Of a DNA stretch of 64,000 nt, positions 20,398 to 28,637 are shown piece by piece. This DNA comes from Bacteroidetes bacterium endosymbiont of Geopemphigus sp. (GTDB taxonomy: Bacteria > Bacteroidota > Bacteroidia > Flavobacteriales > Blattabacteriaceae): NCBI RefSeq assembly GCF_002904345.1, contig NZ_PEIH01000005.1:364449-428448 (forward strand), read 5' to 3'. The notes beneath the pieces were generated by a model that did not search any database, was not told the origin of the DNA, and was given only the letters and a program-made list of their open reading frames with translations. The stretch's first letter is position 1. Each line of letters opens with the position of its first letter. The position numbers were made by a program, and so were the translations under genes.

Positions 20398-21818
20398 TGC
20401 TCAAGAAAATCGATCGTTATATCCTGCGGCTATTTGCCGGGCCCTTTCTGGTGATTTTTAGTGTGCTGTTTTTTATATTTATCATCCAGTTTCTCTGGAG
20501 CAAGCTGAATGATTTTACAGGTAAAGGCCTGGAAATTTTTACCATCGTCAAACTTATCTTTTACTTCGGTCTATCCTTAGTACCTCTTGTGATGCCGATT
20601 GCTATGCTTTTAACTTCCATCATAACCTATGGAACACTAGGTGAGCACTACGAGCTGGCAGCTATGAAATCCACAGGTATATCACTATGGCGCATGATGC
20701 GAGCGCTTTTTGTAATAAGCATATTCATGGCAACAATCTTGTTTCTATTTTCAGACTATGTAGTACCAGCTGCGCAACGAAAGGCAAAAAATATCGCTTA
20801 TAATATCTCCGTAGCTGAGCCGGCAGTAAATATTACAGCAGGAAATTTTATAGATATGATTCCGAATATAGTGATGAGAATTGACAAAAAAACAGGTAAA
20901 AACCAAGATCTCCTCGAGGGAGTATTTATCCGTCAGTATAAAAAGTCTTCCGGAGAAGGAAATACCATTTTAGCTGAAAAAGGCCGCCTGATCTCCGGAA
21001 AAGATGCACGATATTTAGAAATGCATCTTATCAATGGCGTACTTTATTCAGAGAAAAAAAATAATGATCAAAACATCTATGCCTCTGAGAATACTTATCA
21101 AATCATTGAATTTGAAACTCTTATAGAGCATTTGGACATTTCTAAACTAGCTAATCAGAACCTTGAGGAGGAGAATTTTAAAGATAACTATAGCATGTTA
21201 AATGCACAAAAACTCACGGAAAGAATTAAAACGATCAAAGCTGATGATCATAAGTTTTATGAAGAGCTATCAAAACAAAGCTACCCTGTAAAAGAAAATA
21301 CTTCCGAACGTTTAGCATTTTCTAGGAAGTCTTCTGCAGATTACGAAAATTTAAGTCCTAAGAAAAAAAAAGAAGTCCTTCAAAAAACGCAAGAGCAATT
21401 GTATAATTTCTCCACAATCATCAAAGTTCAAAAAGAAGCGATAAAAGAGCGTTTTGAATATCTAGCGAAACATGAGCTTGAACTTCAAAAGAAATTTTCC
21501 TTTCCGGTAAGTTGTATATTAATGTTCCTTATCGGAGCTCCTTTGGGAGCTATCATCCGAAAAGGAGGCATGGGTATGCCTGTACTGATGGCTTTGATTA
21601 TATTTATAGTATATTTTACACTATTAACCATAAGTCAAAATCTTAGTGAAAAAGGACAACTCTCTATCTGGCTCGGCGCATGGTTATCCAACCTGATTAT
21701 GTTTCCAACAGGTCTTTGGTTAACACGAAAAGCCATGATGGACGCACCCATAATGAATCTGGATCACTACGGTTTCTGTATAAAAAGACTTCAAAAGAAA
21801 TACAAACTTAAAAAATGA
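20397..21818 (+). CDS. lptG: LptG/YjgQ family LPS export permease
   Basis: 473 residues with the YjgP/YjgQ fold: an N-terminal start MLKKIDRYILRLFAGPFLVIF, three further N-terminal membrane segments, a large periplasmic domain (about 125-355), and three C-terminal membrane helices (FSFPVSCILMFLIGAPLGAIIRKGGMG is the family signature). It forms part of the transporter that extracts lipopolysaccharide from the inner membrane. It overlaps lolA by 1 nt and ribB by 4 nt (ATGA). The periplasmic domain carries a long Lys/Glu-rich helical insert typical of Bacteroidota. Confidence 0.92.
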   Translation: MLKKIDRYILRLFAGPFLVIFSVLFFIFIIQFLWSKLNDFTGKGLEIFTIVKLIFYFGLSLVPLVMPIAMLLTSIITYGTLGEHYELAAMKSTGISLWRMMRALFVISIFMATILFLFSDYVVPAAQRKAKNIAYNISVAEPAVNITAGNFIDMIPNIVMRIDKKTGKNQDLLEGVFIRQYKKSSGEGNTILAEKGRLISGKDARYLEMHLINGVLYSEKKNNDQNIYASENTYQIIEFETLIEHLDISKLANQNLEEENFKDNYSMLNAQKLTERIKTIKADDHKFYEELSKQSYPVKENTSERLAFSRKSSADYENLSPKKKKEVLQKTQEQLYNFSTIIKVQKEAIKERFEYLAKHELELQKKFSFPVSCILMFLIGAPLGAIIRKGGMGMPVLMALIIFIVYFTLLTISQNLSEKGQLSIWLGAWLSNLIMFPTGLWLTRKAMMDAPIMNLDHYGFCIKRLQKKYKLKK

Positions 21819-22468
21819 GTAGACTAAGTAACGTTGAAGAAGCCATAGAAGAAATCCGCTCCGGAAAACCTCTGATAGTAGTTGACGATGAAAACAGGGA
21901 GAATGAGGGAGATTTCGTGATGGCCGCTGAGAAGGTAACCCCCGAGGTTTTAAATTTTGTCATCACACATGGTCGTGGGCTGGTATGCGCTCCTCTTACA
22001 GAAGAACGCTGCGATGAACTAAAACTCGATATGATGGTTAAAGAGAACACCGATCCAAAAAAAACCGCTTTTACTATATCTGTAGATCTTCATGGAGAAG
22101 GTGTTAGCACAGGAATCTCAGTCTATGATCGATCAAAAACATTGCAAGCGCTGGTAGGTAAAAACATAAAGGCCCGGAATTTTAACAGTCCTGGACATAT
22201 CTTCCCCTTGAAAGCAAAAAAAGGAGGGGTGCTTGCGCGTGCAGGTCATACCGAAGCAGCTGTAGATCTTGCGAAAATGGCAGGATGTCAACCCGGAGCT
22301 ATGGTAGTGGAAATTCTTAATGAAGATGGCTCAATGGCACGAATGCCTGATTTAATTAAGATAGCTCAGCGCTTTGATCTAAAAATTCTTTCCATAGAAG
22401 ATCTCATTTACTACAGAAGAAATTTCAAAGCGGACAAGCCAAAAAAAATATTAAAAGAAATGCCGTGA
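21815..22468 (+). CDS. ribB: 3,4-dihydroxy-2-butanone 4-phosphate synthase
   Basis: 217 residues. It makes the four-carbon precursor of riboflavin from ribulose 5-phosphate. The DDENRENEGDFVMAAEKVTPE loop carries the acidic metal ligands, and RAGHTEAAVDLAKMAGCQPGAMVVEILNEDGSMARMPDL is the active-site signature. Many Bacteroidota fuse this domain to GTP cyclohydrolase II; here the protein ends at KADKPKKILKEMP, exactly where the second domain would begin, and the following DNA does not encode it. Start overlaps lptG by 4 nt. Confidence 0.95.
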   Translation: MSRLSNVEEAIEEIRSGKPLIVVDDENRENEGDFVMAAEKVTPEVLNFVITHGRGLVCAPLTEERCDELKLDMMVKENTDPKKTAFTISVDLHGEGVSTGISVYDRSKTLQALVGKNIKARNFNSPGHIFPLKAKKGGVLARAGHTEAAVDLAKMAGCQPGAMVVEILNEDGSMARMPDLIKIAQRFDLKILSIEDLIYYRRNFKADKPKKILKEMP

Positions 22469-22499
22469 TTCCTTTCAATTAAATACAAAGTAATTACGT

Positions 22500-22897
22500 A
22501 TTCCTTATTTAACTTTTTGCTGGATTTTACTGGTAGAGTCTCTTTATTACTATGAGAGGTATTTGTATCATGCTTTTTATTGCATTTGCATTCACCTTCT
22601 CCACACATTTTCCCTCTGTAATCTTAGTGTTTGCTGACGTCTCTTTTTTTACTGATGCACAAGTATGATCTCCCATTTTCGATCCACACTTTCCAGTGCT
22701 GCAATTCATTTCCAAATGCTTGCCTGAATTAAACATAAAATCACTCTTCTGAAGTAAATGATCTTTCAAATGAGCGACAGATCCTAAGTTTTACAACAAA
22801 TAAAGAGGAAGCTCCGGGGGGCGACAGGCGCAAAGGCAAGAGAGCCTAACAGCAAAGCTCCTGAGAGTTTAGACAGGGCTCTATAGTCTTTATCCAT
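22500..22897 (-). pseudogene. HvfA-like Cys-rich RiPP precursor, frameshifted
   Basis: From ATG 22897 the minus strand reads MDKDYRALSKLSGALLLGSL AFAPVA, a DUF2282-type signal peptide as found in HvfA/bufferin precursors. After frame breaks near 22810 and 22780 it resumes with NSGKHLEMNCSTGKCGSKMG, and after another shift with EGKCGEGECKCNKKHDT, the EGKCGE-type repeats that are modified in this family. The 3' end is not clearly defined. In intact systems the precursor's cysteines are converted to metal-binding thiooxazoles by a DUF692 enzyme. It lies divergent to the DUF692 remnant, 149 bp away. Confidence 0.75.
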
Positions 22898-23046
22898 AAT
22901 TATTACTTATTTATAAATGAATACCGAAAACGGATATAATAATTTATTGGATTTGAAGTGTTTTTTTTATTCTGGTTTAGGTATTTAATTTTTTTATAGA
23001 TTTGAGAAGAAATTTATAAAATATTCCTTAGTTTTTACTTTAAACA

Positions 23047-23880
23047 ATGAATTCTTTAGAACATAGACCTTGGGCTCAGGCGTGAGGTCATCGATAAAAT
23101 AAAAGATCGTGAAAATCAGCGTGCTGCTTTTATAGAATTAGCGCCGGAAAATTGGATGGAAATCGGAGCGTTCTGGAGAAAAAAACTTGAAGAGATCGCG
23201 GAGAAATACGTGATCTACAGACACGAACTTTCTCTTTCTGTCGGAAGTCCTGATGGTCTTGATCTCGATTTTATAAAAAGAATAAAATATTTTCTCGATG
23301 AATTTAATATCGACATCTATTCAGAGCATCTTAGCTATAGCAAAACTGAAAACGCAAATCTTTATGATTTGCTTCCTGTTCCTTTTCGTAAAGATGTTAT
23401 AAAAATATATCGTAGAGCGTATAAAAATTGTACAGGATATATTAAATTGACCTTTAATCTTAAAAATATTTCTTATTACACTCTCATAGCTTCAGAAATA
23501 AAGGAGCTTGATTTTTTACAAATGAAATCATTAATAAGTCAGGATGTAAGGCTCGATACCAATAATGTATATATAAATATTTTTAATCATCAGTATGAGG
23601 ATAAAGAATTTTTGTTGAAAATGCCACTTAAACAAGTGCGCTATGTCGATATGGACGGGCATGAAAAAATATCGAAAGAGATTGTTATTGATCTCCATGG
23701 GTAAACCATCATTCCAGATGTATATGAGTTATTTGAGCGAACGATATAAAAAATAGATCCTTGTTCCTGTGCTTTTGGCAAGCAACTTTAATTTCATAAA
23801 CTCTCAAGAACTCGAAGATGAAATGTTGCATCTCGAACTATATCTCAAACCCTATTGGACACGCTCTTATGCTTTAAACC
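23047..23880 (+). pseudogene. HvfB-like DUF692 multinuclear iron enzyme, broken
   Basis: The start ATG at 23047 is out of frame with the body, which begins LGLRREVIDKIKD near 23069 and runs through FIELAPENWMEIGAFWRKKL (DUF692 signature), EIYSEHLSYSK-like and DTNNVYINIFNHQY segments. A TAA at 23702 falls where relatives read HGKPI; beyond it the C-terminal part PDVYELFERTI and VPVLLASNFNFINSQELEDE continues with another stop and shift. The normally conserved HMAGH metal motif reads DMDGH and CHGLSLSIG reads RHELSLSVG. Family role: oxidation of precursor cysteines with a partner protein. Confidence 0.85.
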
Positions 23881-23899
23881 TGAGACACGAGAGCTACAA

Positions 23900-24510
23900 A
23901 ATAGTTTAAGCAATATATTTATCTAGCCGAGGAGATACAAGTTCAACGCTTAAGAGTCACTGCAATGAAAATCTTCCATACTACAGAGAGCTAGTGTTGA
24001 ATGTTGTGCAGAGGATACTCTGAACAGACTCACCATGTTAGTAAGCAAAGCCTTAAAGAGGAAAAATGGAATGAACTTATCGAATTTATTCGCAGAACAC
24101 AAATGCCGTACAAATCAGCTCTGGAAGCTCCCTAAAGAATTTATCGAGTACATAAAAGACTGCTCTGGCATAAAAAGTGGAAGTACCTCACTTTATTGAT
24201 CTTCTAATATTAGAATGGGCAGAAATAGAAGTATTTATGATGCCAAATCATAAAGTTGAATTTTCTCTTCTGGTCAACTGGAAAGAAAACGTTTTAGTTC
24301 TAAATCCTTATTTACAAATATTTCATTTGGAATACCCTGTACATCTGCTTAAAAAATAGACCTCCTAAGGCCAGAATTTCATATATTCTATAATAAGGAT
24401 TTTAAAGTTTACTATCTGGAAATATCTATCTTAAGTAAAACTCTTTTAGAGCATCTAAAAGAAAAAAGTCACATGTTAGATAGCTATAAGAAAGGATTAT
24501 CATAACTTTT
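23900..24510 (+). pseudogene. HvfC-like DUF2063 partner protein, broken
   Basis: Directly behind the DUF692 remnant. Across frames it reads YRELVLNVVQR (the DUF2063 signature YxxLVxxNVxxxL), ALKEEKWNELIEFIRRTQ, CRTNQLWKLPKEFIEYIKD, then an uninterrupted 60 codons at 24177-24359 with PHFIDLLILEWAEIEVFM, and a last piece KVYYLEISILSKTLLEHLKE. Five or more lesions. In working systems this protein recruits the precursor peptide to the DUF692 enzyme. Confidence 0.75.
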
Positions 24511-24549
24511 TAGTTTCTTATACTTTTTAAAAACTCGGATTGTATAGCT

Positions 24550-24805
24550 CTCCGAGCTATGTCATCCCTATATGACTCTAAGTAAGAGATTGTGAATCTT
24601 GGTTTTTTATTGTCTACCACCAATCGAAATCCTTTTTAGACATCATCATATCTAGAATACAAAGATCATCTTCATTTTTATTAAAATAATTTATGCCTTG
24701 CTCACCCGTCTACTTCGTGCGTTACGTTAAAACCATTTATGACCAAATAGTCTTTCAAAACACTTCCAAAACTAGGGTAGTCTTCAGCGAGAAATATTTA
24801 TTATT
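24550..24805 (-). pseudogene. RprY-like response regulator, receiver-domain remnant
   Basis: The minus strand reads IFLAEDYPSFGSVLKDYLVI NGFNVTHEVDG, a receiver-domain N-terminus with the acidic ED pair, then after stops and shifts DDLCILDMMMSKK-like sequence carrying the phosphoacceptor Asp. The winged-helix output domain is not recognisable. It lies downstream of the sensor remnant, as the rprXY pair does behind coaE in relatives. Confidence 0.75.
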
Positions 24806-25600
24806 ATGGGTAATAATTTATTATTTAATGTAATTTTTATAGGAAATTTACTTCCTTTTTCTTTTATTCTATCCATAACGGGAAAATAGTTGTAAAAATG
24901 TATAATTTTTTAACATAAGAAAGTCCTAATCCATGACCTTTTACGTTGTGTAAATTCCCCCCTTCAGCTCTGAAAAATCGTTCGAATATCTTTTTTTGTA
25001 CTTTTCTAGTCATTCCTAAATGTTTAGAACCGTATTTTCAATGTGTACGGAATCTGCATATATCAGTGAAGATTAAGCCTCGTAATTTTCGTAATAAAAC
25101 CCTGACGTGCTTGTACCATAAGACAACTTCTACAGATTTCCTCACCAGCTGATTTAAGTCGATAGGCTGAAAATGAATTTGACTTAATTATTCTCGGGCT
25201 TTGACATTTTAAGCACTAATTCCACCTGATCGTTCATTCGCATATTTTTCATTTTTGATCAATCGTGAATAATAGGTCACACGCTCAAGATCCTTGTCGA
25301 CAATGGGATTTTCTAAAGCCTTAGTGGCCAGATTTATAGTGGTGATAGGTGTTTTAAATTCATGAGTCATATTGTTGATAAAGTCATTTTTGACCTCGGA
25401 AATCTTTAATCTTTGAATTTGTTGCGATAAAAATCTACCTCTATTTCACGGAGTTTCTCACACAACCTCGACAAGTGCATTAGATAAATTTCTGAAAAAA
25501 AACTTTCCTTACTGGTTTTTAAATCCTTGTCAAGAAAATAAAATTATATGATGTTGATTCCAACATACAGCCAGATACTTTATAAAACTCTTTCTCATAA
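24806..25600 (-). pseudogene. RprX-like sensor histidine kinase, broken
   Basis: Readable pieces on the minus strand include SEVKNDFINNMTHEFKTPIT with the phosphoacceptor His (H-box), TINLATKALENPIVDKDLER, and the ATPase end [20 protein letters not shown] followed by LGLSYVKKL. The N-terminal sensor part is lost or unrecognisable and several stops and shifts separate the pieces. The position just after coaE matches the conserved flavobacterial order. Confidence 0.82.
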
Positions 25601-25616
25601 GGAGCAGGAAGTGTTT

Positions 25617-26222
25617 TCACAGAAAAAAACTGTTATTGATCAAATTTAATATTTTAATGTGGGTTACTTTAACTCTCTCACACAATATTTCTAAGCCATC
25701 ATTATTTTCAATGATTATATCCGATCGGCTGTAACGTTCTTGATCAGACCATTGATAATTTAAACGATTTAATACCTCTACCCTACTTAAATGAGATCTC
25801 TGCATAATACGTTGGATTCTTAATTCAGGAAAAGCCATCACTGATATCACCCAATGGCACTGCGTATAAGAACCACTCTCAAACAATATAGCCGCTTCTT
25901 TAAGGCAGTAAGGTCCTTTTTGGAAAATCACCCAGGATTTAAAATCAGAATCTACCACGGGATGAACCAGACTATTGAGCTTTTTTAAAGCAGACGTATC
26001 ACTAAATGCCCTCTTTGCTAGAAAGGGAGTATTGAGCTGATTGTCTTTATAAGATTGTTTTCCAAAATGATGAACAAGAGCAGATCGAAGCGATTGATTT
26101 TCTTGCATAAGTCGGCGAGCCTGAGCATCGGCATTATAAACAGAGATTTGTAACTCAGTAAAGAAGCTAGCAGCGGTTGATTTCCCCGCGCCCATCCCTC
26201 CGGTAAGGCCAATAATAAACAC
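25617..26222 (-). CDS. coaE: Dephospho-CoA kinase
   Basis: 201 residues, normal length. It phosphorylates the ribose of dephospho-CoA in the last step of coenzyme A synthesis. The P-loop GGMGAGKS is at residues 9-16; SVYNADAQARRL carries the DxD-like substrate Asp, followed by FGK and the KRAFSD segment. The start codon is GTG at 26222, 5 nt after the ybbR stop. The last 20 residues are a loose AT-rich tail. Surrounding genes on both sides are broken, yet this essential one is uninterrupted. Confidence 0.92.
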   Translation of the reverse strand: MFIIGLTGGMGAGKSTAASFFTELQISVYNADAQARRLMQENQSLRSALVHHFGKQSYKDNQLNTPFLAKRAFSDTSALKKLNSLVHPVVDSDFKSWVIFQKGPYCLKEAAILFESGSYTQCHWVISVMAFPELRIQRIMQRSHLSRVEVLNRLNYQWSDQERYSRSDIIIENNDGLEILCERVKVTHIKILNLINNSFFL

Positions 26223-26227
26223 CTCTG

Positions 26228-27156
26228 TTATTTTACCATAATGACCCCCAGTCTATCGGGAATAATGATAATGTCCTTTAGATAGTAGGGAGCTTTTATC
26301 AATTTTAAAGGGAACATATTGACTTCATCTTGCGATTGGCTCAGATCGCAATCCACTAAAATCAGAAGGAAGGATTTTCTTATACTTATCATAATCCATT
26401 TTAAAAGAAATTTTTACGTTATCCGGAAAGAGTTGAACTCTACTTGCAAGAAAGGTATTCAGCACTTTTACAGGTACTTTTATGGTATCTTTAGTATAGC
26501 GTTCTATTTCTACATTTAATTTGAGTTTTAAAACATCTGATTTGACATGCCGAGGAAGTTTTAGTTTTAAATATTTATGAAAACTGGCATGGATCGAATC
26601 GCTTATCCACTTTTCTGTATTTATAAATTGTATAGCATCCAAAATATTACTTGGTCCTGTGATATTTATTTGCTGATGATCCATGGATAATTTTTCTCCT
26701 TAAATCCATCACGGAAATTGATCTGGATATCAGATCGAATAGACACTATTTTAGAGGCCAGATTAGCCACAACAGGTAATTTAACTTATTAGGAGATATG
26801 CTAACAATTTGGGAATCGCCTATCTTTTCATTGATAGCAATGAGTTGTTCATTAGGCAGTCAATAATACCCTTGCGGGTCACAATGAATCGCCTTTGATA
26901 AGTCAATAGATATAGAGTTATAAAATTTATTCATCAAAAGCGAATATCCACTGCCTTGTTGCTGTATAGATAATCTATGCCTGGGAGGTTCGTAAAAAAT
27001 CTTATCAAAAGGCAACTTATAATCCACCTTGTAGGAAATGACTTCGGTATATTTATTAGAAAGTTTTATAGAAAACCAGAAGGAAAAAGATAAAAACAAA
27101 CAGATCAAAAATATTTCTATAGAAGATTTGCTATAAAATTGTTTTCTCTTAGGTAT
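26228..27156 (-). pseudogene. YbbR-domain (CdaR-like) protein, broken
   Basis: The frame is open back to an ATA at 27156-27154, 2 nt before the yajC stop, where a start codon may have been lost; it reads a membrane segment (FLICLFLSFSFWFSI) and a YbbR repeat up to DPQGYY, where a TGA stands in place of a probable Trp (YYWLPNEQ). It continues to about 26790, shifts, goes on through YITGPSN-like sequence, shifts at about 26345 and ends MFPLKLIKAPYYLKD...VMVK at 26228. YbbR proteins bind and regulate diadenylate cyclase in Firmicutes; the role in Bacteroidota is unclear. Confidence 0.85.
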
Positions 27157-27493
27157 TGGATGTTGTATCTTTTGCCTCTTTTTTGGTCGTAACTACTTCT
27201 TTAGAATAACGTAAATGACTGATTTCTCTGGAAATAGCGCTGCGCTCAAATTTGATTTTTCCAGCCAAAGTTTCTATTACGCACGATTCATCGGTAATCT
27301 CGAGAATTTTTCCGTGTATTCCTCCATTGGTTACCACTCGATCACCTTTTTTAAGATCAGCCTGGAATTTTTTCTCGGACTTTTGCCTGCGCATTTGTGG
27401 ACGAATCATGAAAAAATAAAAAACCACGAACATCAAAGCAAACATCCATAATGTGCTTCCTAATGGGTTCTGCTGGGTTTGTAAAAGAATCAT
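27149..27493 (-). CDS. yajC: Preprotein translocase subunit YajC
   Basis: 114 residues: an N-terminal membrane helix ending FYFFMIRPQMRRQK (the YajC signature), followed by the cytosolic KGDRVVTNGGIHGKILEI domain. It is an accessory part of the SecDF-YajC complex. It lies between nusB and ybbR in the conserved order. Intact. Confidence 0.94.
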   Translation of the reverse strand: MILLQTQQNPLGSTLWMFALMFVVFYFFMIRPQMRRQKSEKKFQADLKKGDRVVTNGGIHGKILEITDESCVIETLAGKIKFERSAISREISHLRYSKEVVTTKKEAKDTTSNT

Positions 27494-27613
27494 CGGATAT
27501 ATAATTTAGTATAAATAGTTTTTTTATTTAAAAAATTTTAAAAGGAAATTTTTTATAGTTTATTATATAGCTATAAATAATGGCTATAAATATAAGCGCA
27601 TCTTAGTGAATAT

Positions 27614-28555
27614 TTAAAGCAATCCTCGCCCGGATTTATGTATTTTGTTTTGGTTCGTTAAGTTTTTGAATAACTGATCGAGGATGCCGTTAATAAAAGT
27701 TTTACTTTTTTCCGTAGAGTAGATCTTAGTGATTTCTATATATTCATTCATCGTAGCGCGAGGTGGAATGCTTGGAAAATACAAGAACTCACACATGGAC
27801 ATTTGTAAAATAATCAAATCGAGAAATGCAATGCGCTTAAGCTCCCAATGGTTGGAAGTCTGACTGATCAGTATATTAAATTCATCTTTATAAAGATAAG
27901 TTTTACGAAAGAGCTGTTGTACGAAATTTTTATCCTCGGCATCGCGATAAACCTCATAAAGTCGAAAATCATTGGAGGTATCGCTTTTTATAAATTTTAA
28001 AGTGTTGTAAACCATTACATTAGCAGTAGAAAGATCATCCGACCAGGTTATGTAGCCATCCCCAAGACACTCGTAAAGTTTTTCATGATCAGCGAAGCAT
28101 TCTTCGTAATAATGTAAAATAAAATTTTTATCTTCTTCAAAAGAGTCTTCTTTTGAAGAGCAATAGTTTCTGTAAAGCGAAAGCTCTTGAAGTTGTCTGA
28201 AAAAAATTGAGAGATACTCTTCATGATTTTTCCAATTGAGCTGTTGATTTTCCGCGATATATTCGCGAAGTTGCGGATTTCTTGAAACAAGAGCCAATAA
28301 TCTATTATATGCGAATTTTTTGTTCGGATGAAGATCTTCATAGGTGGGAAGAATTTTTTTCTTTAAGATCTGGAGCTTATTCAGGAATTTCTCCTGCAAT
28401 CCTAAAAGCATTGCAAGCAAACAAACATAGAGATCAAAGATTTTATCGATACTATGCAACATATTGTGCTCTACCTTTCTGGGATCTTCACCCGATAGGT
28501 GTTGAGCATATAAAAACTGCATAGCCCTAGCTCTTAAATAACGTCTTCCCAGCAT
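27614..28555 (-). CDS. nusB: Transcription antitermination factor NusB
   Basis: 313 residues from ATG 28555 (MLGRRYLRARAMQFLYAQHL). A longer frame to 28627 exists, but a -7 box at 28586-28593 lies inside it, so the shorter start is preferred. Bacteroidota NusB has a long middle insertion, as here; the helical C-terminal domain (ELKRIAFLDLIILQMSMCEF, FINGILDQL) is clear. It helps assemble the rRNA antitermination complex with NusE. Probable first gene of the nusB-yajC-ybbR-coaE-rprXY unit, of which three members are broken. Confidence 0.92.
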   Translation of the reverse strand: MLGRRYLRARAMQFLYAQHLSGEDPRKVEHNMLHSIDKIFDLYVCLLAMLLGLQEKFLNKLQILKKKILPTYEDLHPNKKFAYNRLLALVSRNPQLREYIAENQQLNWKNHEEYLSIFFRQLQELSLYRNYCSSKEDSFEEDKNFILHYYEECFADHEKLYECLGDGYITWSDDLSTANVMVYNTLKFIKSDTSNDFRLYEVYRDAEDKNFVQQLFRKTYLYKDEFNILISQTSNHWELKRIAFLDLIILQMSMCEFLYFPSIPPRATMNEYIEITKIYSTEKSKTFINGILDQLFKNLTNQNKIHKSGRGLL

Positions 28556-28585
28556 TTTCAAAGATCTGTTTCCTTTTCCGAGAAA

Positions 28586-28593
28586 CAAAGGTA
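28586..28593 (-). promoter_or_regulatory. -7 promoter box of nusB
   Basis: TACCTTTG on the minus strand matches TAnnTTTG. Transcription would begin near 28580, giving a 5' leader of about 25 nt before the ATG at 28555. A TTTT, not TTTG, stands at the -33 position. Confidence 0.6.
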
Positions 28594-28637
28594 ATGAATA
28601 AATCAGGCTAAATAAAAGTTCATACATTTATACTCCT

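Noticed and set aside
26860-26862. TGA as a tryptophan codon (genetic-code change)
   Set aside because: Other genes in the window use TGG for Trp and end normally at TGA (for example ribB and lptG), and the same ybbR gene has independent frameshifts, so decay is the simpler reading.
28556-28627. Longer nusB N-terminus from 28627
   Set aside because: It would include the promoter box TACCTTTG, and the extra 24 residues are a hydrophobic stretch absent from NusB; MLGRRYLRARAMQ is the usual start.
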